Shown one piece after another: positions 24,254 through 35,436 of a stretch of DNA of 64,000 nt. The translations under genes were made by a program, and so were the position numbers. The notes beneath the pieces were generated by a model, which worked only from the letters and a program-made list of their open reading frames with translations, did no database searches and was not told where the DNA came from. Source of the stretch: Simmondsia chinensis (taxonomy: Eukaryota; Streptophyta; Magnoliopsida; Caryophyllales; Simmondsiaceae); contig JAGTTD010000001.1 of NCBI GenBank assembly GCA_018398585.1, forward strand, positions 6,946,501 through 7,010,500, in the 5' to 3' direction. Every line of letters begins with the position of its first letter. Position 1 is the first letter of the stretch.

Positions 24254-24825
24254 AGTGCTTTAGTTCTATTTTTAACTCAAAAATGATCATATCTCTCAAT
24301 GATTATTCATGTAAAACTAAAGAAATCATTTGTTCCTACATCTCTCTTGTTGTATAAGACTCTAATACTGCTATTTATGCTCATTTTATATGTTTTTGGT
24401 GTCAAGGTGCTGAGGATCTCGATAATGTTGATGGACACACGGCCAATAAAGGAACATAGCGTGGAGTTTATGGTTATGAACAATGTACTTGATGTGGTTG
24501 AATGTAAATTGTGTTTTTTGATATTGAATTGGTGTTATAGACTTTTGTGGGTAGGACTTTTTTGGCTTTAATATGTAAAGCTTGATATATTTTAAGGTCT
24601 AAACTTTTGTGATTAGCAGCTATGTAGTTGATTCAGCGATTTCTTTTGATTATCAACTATGTAATTTGTATTTGAATTATTATTAGTTTTGATGTCGAGC
24701 AAGATCTTTTGAATGTATGGATGTGTTAAGATATGCTTATGGATTAAGAGGTGTTGGTTTAAAAAATTCTTGCAATATATGTCAAAACTGAATTAATAAC
24801 TACACTAGTTTTTGTACAAATTGTT

Positions 24826-25495
24826 GCATTAGCGATTTGAAACAGCTGCATTAGTTCATCAATAAACCGTTGCAAAAAATAGTATAACCGTTGCATTAAG
24901 TATCTACAAATCGCTGCTATAGGACAAAAAATCGCTGCATTAGGTCATAATAAACTGCTGCATCAGGTGAAAATAACCGTTGCATTAGCTTATTATAAAC
25001 CGCTACATTATGTTAAAATAATAGTTGCATTAGGTCATCAGAAACCGCTGCATTAGGCGAAAATAACCGTTGCATTACATATCTCAAAAGCCACTGCTAT
25101 AGGTACATATAAGCGCTGTATTAGATCGTCAATGAACTGCTGCATTAGGTAAAAGAATCGTTGCAATAGGCATCTAATAAACCGCTACTATAAGTCATCA
25201 TAACCATCGCATTAGATATCCCATAAACCGCTGCTATAGGTCAAATTAACCGTCGCATTAGGCTTCCATTAACCATTGCAATAAGTCAAATAACCATTGC
25301 ATTAGGTTTCCAATAATGGTTGCCATAGGTCAAATAACCGTTGCATTAGCTACCCAAATGCAACGGTTATTATTCGCAACTATAGTTAAAAAAATCGTTG
25401 CAAAAGGCTAATTCCACAGACGCATATGCAACAGTTTATGAACCGCTACATTAGATTTAATGCAGCGGTTTTTTCCCATTTGTTGCGGTTTTAAA
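24826..25495 (+). repeat. CACTA right subterminal repeats
   Basis: Dozens of imperfect copies of aaccgttgcattagg / aaaccgctgcatta follow each other every 20-30 bases, mostly in one orientation. A few inverted copies lie nearest the end. The same motif occurs at the left end in fewer copies. The array is longer and more uniform than the left one. Confidence 0.9.
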
Positions 25496-25525
25496 CCGTT
25501 GCATATGACCCAATATGTAGTAGTG
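25494..25525 (-). repeat. CACTA right terminal inverted repeat
   Basis: It ends TATGTAGTAGTG, the inverse of the left CACTACTACATA. It is followed by TCA at 25526-25528. Confidence 0.92.
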
Positions 25526-25528
25526 TCA

Positions 25529-27704
25529 ATTTATTTCCAAAATATAACTAAAAATGATTTTGTAGACCAAATCAGAAATAGAAATCAAATTTCTATATGA
25601 CTAGTATATAAAAGATAGTTAATCAAAATTAAAACTATGTTAAAAAATTTTAAACCATTATTCTTGGTGCCATAACTGAAACTTCTGCACCACCTTCAGG
25701 CAAAGAATACAACTTGCCATCTATACACTTCCTAGCTTTCTTAAAAATCAAGAACTCCTTGCAGATTCGATTAGGTGATCTGCAATCCTCCCACTAGGAT
25801 TTTGGTGGACTGGCAACCAATATCAATTACAGTCAACAAGGTATCAAATACCTTGTTCGAAGGACTTTCAAACTTTGGCAACAAGAATATATGAGTTTCT
25901 AGGCAACTCCTTCTAAATTTTATTGGCCAGTCCTTTTTTGCTTTGATTTACCCTTATAGGTGTTCCTAGTTCCTTAAGATGATTGCTCTCACTAAGTAGA
26001 CTCTTCTCTTAGTACTCATGACACCCTTTTCATCACTCTTTGTACCTTTATCGATTCAGACAATGAGTAATCGCCATTAATGGATGCATATTGAACTGAT
26101 TGAATGACAGGTAAATTAGGATCATATCTTATTGAGATTAGCTATCAATATCTGTGTCAAGAATTCCAGTTCAATTGAAGGAACTGTCATCTCTATGACG
26201 CGCTCTTGAATTGAAAAATCTTAACATTCAAGTAATATTTCCTTTAAGGTGTCTCATACTAATTAATAGTCCATCAAACATTTTTCTCAAAAATTGGGCA
26301 TCTCTACTACAATTGATTTTTCAAGTATCTCATTCTAGAATAAATTTGATACTAATGTTTAAATCTAGCACCCGATTAACTCATTATGTTAGGCTACTGT
26401 TCAAAAATGTTCTTTCAACCTAGTAGACCTTTTAGCAATAAACTAGAGAACAAACGAGCATCTTTAATTCTCCTTATGTACAGAACGTATAAACATATTT
26501 TCTAGTGAATTTAAGAGGACAACAATATTGATTGCAATGCATTATAAAATTTAAAAAACACGCAGTCTGAAAAATAAAACTGTAAACAAGTCATATAACA
26601 TACATGGACACGTTTTTTTAATTTTAGCAAACAATCAAGGCATGGAGTTCACAATCCATACTAAGATGTATGTCGTAGTGTCCCAACCAAAGTTCCCAAT
26701 ACTCCCCTGTAGTGGTGCCACATGGAGATATCAATGAGGTGAGAGTTTTTCTCAATTAATTAGGTTTTCTTGTAAACTCTTACTAAACAAAATTAATACG
26801 CCACTTTTCTCTTAACCCCTAAGGTCATACTCCTCGGGGAGGCTAACATAGGACCCTAGTCAAGCGTATACCACTACCTAGACATCCATACAATTCCACA
26901 AAGTACTCCACAACGGTGTAGTTGCACCTATTTTCCTGCACTTCAGTCTATCTCTAAGAGGTCTAACCTTGTACGCCGCAAATGAATGCCCTCCTCATGG
27001 AGTAGCTTCCATCTACTATACTGTTAGACTGCTAACGAAGGCCGTGAAAATCATAAAAATTTACTCCCACTTGATGTTTTGAGTAAGTGAACTTTCTAAT
27101 TGCTGAAGCAGGCAAAATAGAGCATAAAATCCACTAACTATTCCCTAATGTATGCAATGATGACCTAAGTAATCTACCTGCTACTCTTCGGTAGCAGAGC
27201 CAAATCGGGTTATCAGATAGGTGAGAACTATTCTAAATTAATATGTTTTCTGAATACAATTAACTCACCATTTTGCTTGGCCTCTAAGATAATATCACAA
27301 CGCTCCATAGGAGTCCAATATACTATCCTATTGCTTAGACATTGATACAAGTCCACAAGATACTCCACGGCGGCGTGGCCACACCTGTTTTGCTGTACCT
27401 CAATCCATCTCTCGAAGTAGTCTAACCCTGTACACTGCAAATAAAACACCCTCCTCAGGGAGTAACACCTATTCCAGTATACTATTAGACTGGCAATGGA
27501 GGCCACGGGGACTCAACTCCTGAAACTCATTCCCACTTGATGTTTTAAATGGTGGATCTTTCTTTTAGTCATGACTATCTCATAATCATTATTCGAATCA
27601 TATTCTCAATTTTATTTAACCATTAAATAATTTCTAATTTTATTAGGTTGCCTTAATTATCCTACCTTTTTAACTCTAATCTTATTAGACTTTATATAAA
27701 ATAT
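25529..27704 (-). other. Internal noncoding part of a decayed LTR element
   Basis: This is the right-hand flank of the CACTA insertion. It lies left of the LTR at 30997, whose primer-binding site shows the element reads on the minus strand. No recognisable gag or pol domain was found by eye. It holds a diverged duplication at 26640-27540. It could be a large non-autonomous derivative. Confidence 0.35.
26640..27540 (-). repeat. Two diverged ~390-bp tandem copies
   Basis: Segments at about 26690-27072 and 27180-27550 align along their whole length by eye. Shared phrases include gacat..atacaa.tccaca, then gtactccac..cggtg, then ccctcctca.ggagtag, then tactcccacttgatgtttt at the end. Each retains roughly three quarters of the other's bases. 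The function is unknown. Confidence 0.65.
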
Positions 27705-27765
27705 TTTTCTTTCCAAATGAGGACTAGCATGGAAAGTTTTGGGCATGTCAAAGCCAAAGGTACCA

Positions 27766-29690
27766 TGCAACAGAGAGTCCTGGTGGTGGTGTGAGAAGGT
27801 CGAAGAGAAGATTAAAGCCAAATGAGTCTGTTTCAAAGAGTGGGATCACAGTAGAGATGAGGATAAACGACATCTGTATTTGCAAGCCAAGAAAAAAACA
27901 AAGAGAGCAGTCAAAGAAGCACAATCAAGAGCTTATGAGGATTTCTACAAAAGGCTAGAGACCAAGGAGGGAGCGAGAGATATATATAGAATCGTCAAAG
28001 GAAGAGAAAGGAAGACTAGGGACTTGGAGTGAGTACAATGCATAAGAGGGGAAGATGGACAGGTGCTCATGGATAGGCAACTAATTAAGGCTGGGTGGAA
28101 AACCTATTTTCACGATCTGTTCAACGAACAGGGAGAGATAGAGATATTCCTAGATGATCTTCAAACATCTGAGGAGCACCAAAACCATTGTTATTTAGCC
28201 AAATTAGCTCTGAGGAAGCCAAGGAAGCTCTAAAACATATCGGAAGGGGTAAAGTAGTTGGCCCAGATGGAATACCCATAGAAGTATGGAAATGCCTTGG
28301 ACAGAAGGGCATCAGTTAGTTAACTAAATTATTTAACCAAATTCTTATGGGGGAGAAGATGCCTGACGAATAGAGGAAGAGCACATTGATCCCAATTTAT
28401 AAGAACAAAGGCGACATCCAGAGTTGTGCCAGCTATCGAGGTATCAGACTAATGTGCCACACTGGGAAGTTGTGGGAGCAGGTCATAGAGAGAAGGCTAT
28501 GGCAATAGACAGAGGTGTCCTAGAGGCAATTCGGGTTTATGCCTAGGAGATCAACAATAGAAGCCATCCACATTATAAGGTGGACGATAGAGCACTACAG
28601 GGAGAGACAAAAGGACCTTCACATGGTTTTCATTGATTTGGAGAAGGCATATGATAGAGTGCCAAGGGAGGTCCTATGGAGAGTTTTGGATAGGAAAGGC
28701 ATCCCCGTGCCATACATCCGGGCCATTAGAGACATGTATGAGGATGCACAAACTATAGTGTGTATAGTGGAAGGGGAGACAGACGCTTTCCCAATAACAG
28801 TAGGAGTACAATAAGGGTCTGCCTTGAGCCCCTATCTATTCATTCTTGTTGTGGACAAGCACACTAGGCACATCCAAGGAGGTGTACCTTGGTGCATGCA
28901 TTTTGTAGATGACATAGTGCTAGTGGGGGAGTCGCGGGAAGAGGTAAATGAGAAGCTAGAGCTGTAGAGAAGGGTTCTAGAGTCAAAGGGCTTATGACTA
29001 AGCAGAGCCAAGACCGAGTATGTGAAACTCAAGTTCAATCCCTCCACCACGATTAGCAGAGAAGACTTCCAGATTGGATTTGAGGCCATATCGAAGAAGG
29101 AGAGTTTCATATGATACAATACAACGGCGAAGTTGACGAGGATGTCAACAACCGGATTAAAGTGGGATGGCATAAATGGAGGATGGCCTCCGTAGTACTT
29201 TGCGATAGAAAGTTTCCCTTAAAGCTAAAGGGAAGATAATATAAGATAGTAGTGAGTTCAACTATGTCGTATGGGACGGAGTGTAGAGTGATGAAACACC
29301 ATCACACCTAGAAGATGAAGGTTGCAGAGATGCGAATGCTGTGGTGGATGTGCAGCCACACAAGGAAGGATAGGATTAGAAACAACGTCATAAGAGGAAA
29401 ATTGGGCGTGGCCTCCGTTGAGGACCAATTGAGGGAGCAATGTTTGAGGTGGTTCGGACATGTTAGGAGGAGACCGTTCAACGCTCTAGTAAAGAGATGC
29501 GAACGGCCCCCTACTATGCTAGGCAGGAAAGGAAGAGGCAGGCCAAAGAAGAGATGGCTGGAGACAATCCGATAAGACCTCACCCACCTAAACCTTCGAA
29601 AGGAGATGGCTTTAGATAGAGCCCAATGGAGGGCTAGCATAGGGGTAGCAGATATAGTGGTTTGGAGTAGGGTAGTCTAGCTTATTAGTG
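27766..29690 (+). pseudogene. RTE LINE reverse transcriptase, decayed
   Basis: Recognisable blocks include the linker helix (AQSRAYEDFYKRLE), the conserved GRGKVVGPDGIPIEVWK-type motif near 28245, the segment at 28539-28814 ([32 protein letters not shown]), the active-site region near 28895 reading HFVDDIVLV, and the C-terminal block at 29315-29575 (RMLWWMCSHTRKDRIRN, RWFGHVRRRP). The usual FADD is changed to FVDD. Several in-frame stops and frameshifts break it, so it is inactive. It is clearly the same family as the copy at 39490-42373. Confidence 0.85.
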
Positions 29691-29929
29691 CTAGGCCTTT
29701 GACTTCCTCTTTAGCGCACTTATGTGTGTACTTGCTCCCCTTATTCGCTACTTGCCTACTTGCTATTTGTTATATGCTTATCGATTTACGGGCAATTGGC
29801 ATTTTATCTGCCTATTAGTTACCTAGCGTTTGGCTTGCTTTGAGGGGTTTTTTTTTTTTTTTTTTTTCCTTGCCTTGTATTTTGCTCTACTTATGCTTTG
29901 TTACACTTTTGCTGCCAGGCTACCATGCT

Positions 29930-30085
29930 TCATGTTGCTTCCAAGCTTCTCAAGTTGGGGGTACTTGGAAACAACCTCCCTTCAGGGTTGCTTCCGGAAA
30001 GGGGAAGGCTGCATACATCTACCCTCCAAACCCTGCTTATGCGGGATCCCTTTGAGGCACTGGGATTGTTGTTGTTGTTGTTGTA
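29930..30085 (+). repeat. RTE LINE 3' tail shared with the 5S-headed SINEs
   Basis: The sequence runs ctcaagttgggggtacttgg, then aaacaacctcccttcag, then ggaaggctgcatacatctac, then ggcactgggattgttgttg. It is the same module that follows the 5S head in the four SINE copies. It is the likely recognition signal for the LINE reverse transcriptase. Confidence 0.85.
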
Positions 30086-30286
30086 TTTTCTTTCCAAATA
30101 ATTCTACTATAGAATTCTAATCCTAATAGACCTATCTAGAAGTACTCGCACTTGAATTTTGTAAACTAGTATTTATTTTTTATTTTTTATTTTTTTACTT
30201 AAAGTGCATTTACAGGTTGATTATCATGCAATCATCATTAGAATATCCTTCTAAAAATAATTTATTGTTATTATAAGAAATTAATA

Positions 30287-30548
30287 ACCAAAGAGGGCAC
30301 CAACACGCCATCACCGGATCCCTTTAGAACTCCGAAGTTAAGCGTGCTTGGGCGAGAGTAGTACAAGGATGGGTGACCTCCTGGGAAGCCTTCACCCTCA
30401 GGTTAGGAGCACTGGGAAACAGTCTTGCTTCAGGTTAACACCCTGAAGGGGGAAGGCTGCGTACATCCGCCCCGCCCCCCCCCCCCCCCCCCGCGCGCGC
30501 GCGCGCGCGCGCGTAGGCGGGAGCCCTTGAGGCACTGGGTATGTTTCT
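30287..30548 (+). mobile_element. 5S-rRNA-headed SINE, full length, 16-bp target duplication
   Basis: The insertion is flanked by perfect copies of ttataagaaattaata at 30271-30286 and 30549-30564. The head (about 30295-30393) is plant 5S rRNA: caccggatccctttagaac, tccgaagttaagcgtgcttg, ggcgagagtagtacaagg, atgggtgacctcctgggaag. It is shortened in the first helix. The tail from about 30395 matches the RTE LINE 3' end: ccctcaggttaggagcactg, ggaaggctgcgtacatccgc, ggcgggagcccttgaggcac. A C run and a (GC)n run at about 30470-30513 have expanded inside the tail. The mechanism is inferred: RNA polymerase III transcription from the 5S promoter and retrotransposition by RTE. Confidence 0.92.
30337..30388 (+). 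promoter_or_regulatory. 5S internal RNA polymerase III promoter inside the SINE
   Basis: The box A region (agttaagcgtgcttggg), the intermediate element (gcgagag) and the box C region (ggatgggtgacctcctggg) are all present with their normal spacing. In 5S genes these bind TFIIIA and recruit polymerase III. Whether this copy is transcribed cannot be seen. Confidence 0.75.
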
Positions 30549-30564
30549 TTATAAGAAATTAATA

Positions 30565-30996
30565 CTGACATCTGCACATCCTTTTTTTTTTAATTATCCA
30601 CGTCAGCGCTGATATCAGTCATTGACGTCAGCGTAAGAAAAAATAATTTATTTTTTACTATATATTTAAAAAATATTAATTTTAATCTCATTAGATCAAT
30701 AATCTTATCTAATTTGTGAGCCTTAACAAATATGTAAAGTCATGTCATACATATCTAAAATACACTTTTTTGAAAGTCTTAATTTTCGTATCTAGATTAA
30801 TAATTTAATTTAATCGGTGTTTCAAATAATTTAAAACCGAATTGGCAATTATGATTGTTATTAACAAATTTTAATAACTATTTCAGCTTTCTCCTTTCTT
30901 TTAACAAGATATCTATTTTATTCATTCACAAATCTATTTATTTCAATTTAAATATGTATATTACGAATGTAATCAAATGCTGGCTCTGATACGAAT
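30565..30996 (-). other. Leader and primer-binding site of a minus-strand LTR element
   Basis: The bases tggctctgatacgaat at 30981-30996 are a near-match to the complement of the initiator tRNA-Met binding site. They directly precede the LTR at 30997. The rest is AT-rich and noncoding. Confidence 0.6.
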
Positions 30997-33967
30997 TGAT
31001 GGGACATATTTCAAAAATATTCCTTAAATTAATCTGATTGACAGAGTAAAATGATTTAAAATTCCTAATTTTAAACCTATAAGTGATTTAAAGTTCCTAA
31101 ATTTAAATTTACAGGCCTCTACTCTAATACATTCATAATAATGACATGAAAAATAACTAATATGATAAATATTATAAATAAATAAAAAAGCGAAATACAA
31201 GAAGGAAAAGATAAGAAAGAAAAATATCTAAATGTAGACCGCAATGTCACTCCAAGAAATCACTAAGACCGTGAGACCTTTTACGCAATCTCCTTTGAAC
31301 ACCCGGAGGGTGGGCTCCGAAAAATATTGAACTAAAGGAAAATTTTCAACGGAAATCTTTTCTTCTTTTAACTCCCTGAAGGTTAACACTCTCATAAAAT
31401 TATTTAATTTTTAATTGATTTTTCAATGCTAAAATTTAATTTCAAGATCCTTATTTATTACGGGCTATTAGAAGAAACAATACTTAAACAACCGATGTGG
31501 GATGCCAAAAACCAAAGGCAAAACGATGTCATTTTGTTTAACATGCTCGCGCTGCCCAGAATGTGGCACGTGGCACGTTCTAATTGGTCCACGTAGAGCA
31601 TGCGACGTTGCATGCTCTAATTGGGCCGCACCCGAAGGCACGCTAGTTGGTCCTTTCTGCGCGACGGGGATCACGACCTGATTTCCGTTTTTTTAATTTT
31701 TTTTTTTATGTTTCCCACATTTAAAAATTTATCGTATGAACTCTATTTTATTATAATTTTATTCAACTAATGAGTACTGTTTAGCAAATTTAAATTTATT
31801 CATCACATAAATAAATATTTCATCACATGAATAATATCATGAATTCTTTTAATATTTTTCTAATGGTGTAAAGTTACAAGCTTACGCAGAGGCCTCAAGA
31901 ACGGTTTAACTCCAGCTCCAATGTTTCAAATTGAATATCATCTCATGGTAAAATTTGATTACCATTTAGTAGGACTTAATTTTACTAAATAAGTTCTACT
32001 ACACTCTAGAATTAAATTATTTATTCGATAATTTCCAAGCTGTAATAAATGAACAATCAACCTCTCTATTAGATGCCCATGAGAAGTAATAATTAAAACT
32101 ACCATCATTGTACTTCTCACTCTTTCTCCTCAAGTTCCCAACTCACCCTTTTTCGAATAATTCATTTATACATAAACAAATTCATAGTATAAACTCCAAA
32201 TGTCAAACACTTGGAATACTTTGGCCAAAGTTTTGAAATTAATTCAAACACTTGCGAATCAACTAAGGGGATATCTCTATCTCGTAAGAGCCTATAAAAT
32301 ATCTAAATGTAGACCGCAATGTCACTCCAAGAAATCTCTAAGACCGTGAGACCTTTTACGCAATCTCCTTTGAACTCCCGGAGTGTGGGCTCCGAAAAAT
32401 ATTGAACTAAAGGAAAATTTTCAACGGAAATCTTTTCTTCTTTTAATTCTCTGAAGGTCAACACTCTCATAAAATTATTTAATTTTTAATTGATTTTTCA
32501 ATGCTAAAATTTAATTTCAAGATCCTTATTTATTACGGGCTATTAGAAGAAACAATACTTAAACAACCGATGTGGGATGCCAAAAACCAAAGGCAAAACG
32601 ATGTCATTTTGTTTAACATGCTCGTGCTGCCCAGAATGTGGCACGTGGCACGTTCTAATTGGCCCACGTAGAGCATGCGACGTTGCATGCTCTAATTGAG
32701 CCGCACCCGAAGGCACGCTAGTTGGTCCTTTCTGCGCGACGGGGATCACGACCTGATTTCCGTTTTTTTAATTTTTCTTATGTTTCCCACATTTAAAAAT
32801 TTATCGTATGAACTTTATTTTATTATAATTTTATTCAACTAATGAGTACTGTTTAGCAAATTTAAATTTATTCATCACATAAATAAATATTTCATCACAT
32901 GAATAATATCATGAATTCTTTTAATATTTTTCTAATGGTGTAAACTTACAGGCTTACGTAGAGACCTCAGGAACAGTTTAACTCCAGCTCCAATGTTTCA
33001 AATTGAATATCACCTCATGGTAAAATTTGATTACCATTTAGTAGGACTTAATTTTACTAAATAAGTTCTACTACACTCTAGAATTAAATTATTTATTCGA
33101 TAATTTCCAAGCTGTAATAAATGAACAATCAACCTCTCTATTAGATGCCCATGAGAAGTAATAATTAAAACTACCATCATTGTACTTCTCACTCTTTCTC
33201 CTCAAGTTCCCAACTCACCCTTTTTCGAATAATTCATTTATACATAAACAAATTCATAGTATAAACTTCAAATGTCAAACACTTGGAATACTTTGGCCAA
33301 AGTTTCGAAATTAATTCAAACACTTGCGAATCAACTAAGGGGATATCTCTATCTCGTAAGAGTCTATAGAATTCCTATTGAATACCATATCCCTATTACA
33401 CTTCATGCCACTATCCAATGTACGTAAGTCTTTGTTCACATTTAAAGACCTAACTTTTATGTACACCAAGATAACTAACACTCCATGCACAAGTCCAGAA
33501 TACCCTCATGATTTAGATTCATCATTCAAACAGTACATTATGAATCACTCATTTTTAATAGTAGTCTAGATTCAAGTAACTCACTTGGTCCAACTCAATG
33601 TTCCAATCTTATTTGATGAACTCTAACATGATCCTTCTGGTCCCTATCCACATGACTTAGACAAGTCATCTAAAATATCCTGTTATTGTCTTATCAAATA
33701 AGTTGTACAAAACTTATCACCGGGTATGAACTTGTTTGACAACACATCACAATTTTGATTTTAGCCTTTCCGTGGCTCAATCTCATTGACCTTTTAAATC
33801 CAACTGTGACATGTCGTATTGGGCTACTTCCATCTCATGAAACATTTCAGAAATAATCTCATGTATATTTGACTCTAAGCCATAGTCAGATATGAAATAG
33901 ATAAAACAAATTTATTTATTAGTATTTAAATACAAATAATTGGATTTTCAGGACACTGATTCTAACA
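30997..33967 (-). repeat. Long LTR (about 2.97 kb) with internal tandem duplication
   Basis: The LTR starts tgatgggaca beside the primer-binding site and ends gattctaaca, giving TG...CA. Nearly two thirds of it is two tandem copies of a 1,075-bp unit. Without the duplication it would be about 1.9 kb. The other LTR was not found in the window. Each unit contains a G-box-like gcacgtggcacg. The 68-residue frames seen in both units are noncoding LTR sequence. Confidence 0.65.
31221..33361. repeat. Tandem duplication, 1,075-bp unit, two copies
   Basis: Copy 1 begins at 31221 and copy 2 at 32296, both with aaaatatctaaatgtagacc. They stay nearly identical to the end (tatctctatctcgtaagag), with only scattered substitutions and a few short indels. 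The high similarity indicates a recent event, much younger than the diverged duplication at 26640-27540. Confidence 0.92.
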
Positions 33968-34122
33968 ACAGGGTGGGTCATGGATATCCTGGGTTTGTAC
34001 CCTCTAGACGGGTATGGGTATCTATTTCATACCCGTGTCGGGTATAGGTATGAATTTAAGTGGCGGGTACGAGTATAGAAGAGCCACCCCCATACCCTCG
34101 CCGCCCCATTGTTATCCCTAAA
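33968..34122. mobile_element. Small GGGTA-rich element, possibly a hAT-type MITE
   Basis: It begins cagggtgggtcatgg and ends attgttatccctaa, whose complement ttagggataacaat, continuing into ggggcgg, is a typical hAT MITE terminus. The interior is made of gggtatgggta/ccctcgccgcc words. No certain 8-bp duplication was found. Confidence 0.4.
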
Positions 34123-35165
34123 TACGTCTTTTAAAAAATAATCATCATCCAAAAAATTTCATTTCAATGTAACTGAATCTCCAAATTCTCAGACAAATAC
34201 AAACATGTATAGAAGTTCTAGAGAAAGTACAACAAATTGTTTGCTTCTATTTGACAATGCCAAGGTTTTACAAACGGTAGAAATCAAGTTCTTGCTAAAT
34301 ATCAAAAATTCTCATAAGCTCGCAATCAACTTATTGCTAGCATCCTCTATTTTTCAATAGCAAGAGATGGATTGCTTGCATTATTGCTTGAATATTTTGG
34401 AGGTAGATAACATCTTATGAATGCTATTGACAATAAGTGGGTCAATAACTTTGCTTACTATGCTCTATTTTTTATACTTCTTCTTGCTAACAACTTTTTT
34501 TGACAACATGACATCAAATTATTGCCTTCACGCTTACTAAACTAATTACAAACGAAAGTATATTTGTTATAAACCGAAAGTAATTAAATAGATTGTGTTA
34601 TTATATACTACTATTTCTATATATTGATCAAACACCAACAAAATTTGTCTGTGTTACAAGTCGTGTTTTTCCTTCTATGCAGCATGAGCAAACAAGCACT
34701 ACAAACAACTACTTTTTCAAGATTAGTTACTTTAAAATATACTATAGGTTTTTTAATGCAACACAAATGAAAATATCAATAGCATTCATCATTCAAAAAA
34801 ATAATAATTTATATATATATATATAACTCAAAAGATAAAAATAAATTGTTACGTTATTCAAATAAAAATCATAGACACAAATGGAACAAAACTGGAAAAA
34901 ACTCACAAAACCTTTCTATATTATTAAAGAGAAGTACCCCCTTCCCTAAAAAGCCTACAAATATTAATTCCTACATTTTGAGGGACCAAAAATGAAAATA
35001 GAAGGGAAAAAAATATTTATTTCATTGTGTTAACCCTTCAAATTCAAATAGAAAATGATGGCGATGAGTTGTTTAGCGAATCAATGCACATTTATGTAAA
35101 TAATTATTACCGTGAAAAATTGCTAGTGTCTCTTTCTCTCATCAAGCAACTTCTCAAATGCCTCA
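34123..35165. other. No recognisable gene; AT-rich DNA
   Basis: It contains a short (TA)n tract near 34812 and no domain or terminal repeat that I recognise. Confidence 0.5.
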
Positions 35166-35212
35166 TATAGAGGTGGCCATGGGCCAAAAAAAAAAAAAAA
35201 AAAAAAAAAAAA
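35166..35212 (+). repeat. Candidate hAT left terminus with poly(A) run
   Basis: The sequence tatagaggtggccatgggcc matches a common plant hAT end (TAGAGGTGGCCATGGGCC) and runs into about 30 A residues. It lies on the 3' side of the minus-strand hAT transposase at 37062-42964. The opposite terminus was not found, so the pairing is inferred. Confidence 0.4.
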
Positions 35213-35436
35213 AGGAAGAGATGAGATATCCTGAAATAAATAGTTGTTTCGATGGAACCTTCTGCAGATTGGCTATTAATACACAATCCAAACCATTAAG
35301 TCGTTTATATTCTATTTGTTATTATCTTTACTACTAAAATTACTAACTTAAATTATTATTATATACTGAATAATAAATTAAATGGACGTAACAAATACAG
35401 GTAAGATAGGCAAAAGGATGAATCCGCTCTTAAAAA

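Larger units (their letters stand above)
11464..25525 (+). mobile_element. Complete CACTA (En/Spm) transposon, 14,062 bp
   Basis: The left end starts CACTACTACATAATTGG. The right end, read on the other strand, starts CACTACTACATATTGGG. Both ends are flanked by the same 3-bp target duplication, TCA (11461-11463 and 25526-25528). CACTA termini and 3-bp duplications are defining features of the superfamily. Inside are subterminal repeat arrays at both ends, a TNP2-type transposase pseudogene (16262-19779) and a TNPA/Ptta-type pseudogene (20005-24253), both on the plus strand. A 5S-headed SINE has inserted in the left arm. The coding regions carry stops and frameshifts, so this copy is probably not autonomous, although its ends look usable. 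Confidence 0.93.
27719..30085 (+). mobile_element. RTE-type LINE, 5'-truncated copy with 14-bp target duplication
   Basis: The insertion is bounded by a perfect duplication, ttttctttccaaat, at 27705-27718 and 30086-30099. The body aligns with the RTE LINE at 38970-42699 from the region before the reverse transcriptase to the 3' end. It ends in a (TTG)n tail, a form typical of plant RTE LINEs. The 5' half, including the endonuclease, is missing, as expected for incomplete target-primed reverse transcription. A run of about 20 T residues occurs in the 3' part. Confidence 0.9.

Noticed and set aside
30287..30548. A functional 5S rRNA gene
   Set aside because: The head lacks part of the first helix, is joined to a LINE tail instead of a 5S terminator and spacer, and is flanked by a target duplication.
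31468..32749. Conserved 68-residue protein present twice on the minus strand
   Set aside because: Conservation is explained by the recent 1,075-bp duplication of LTR DNA; there is no independent support for coding.
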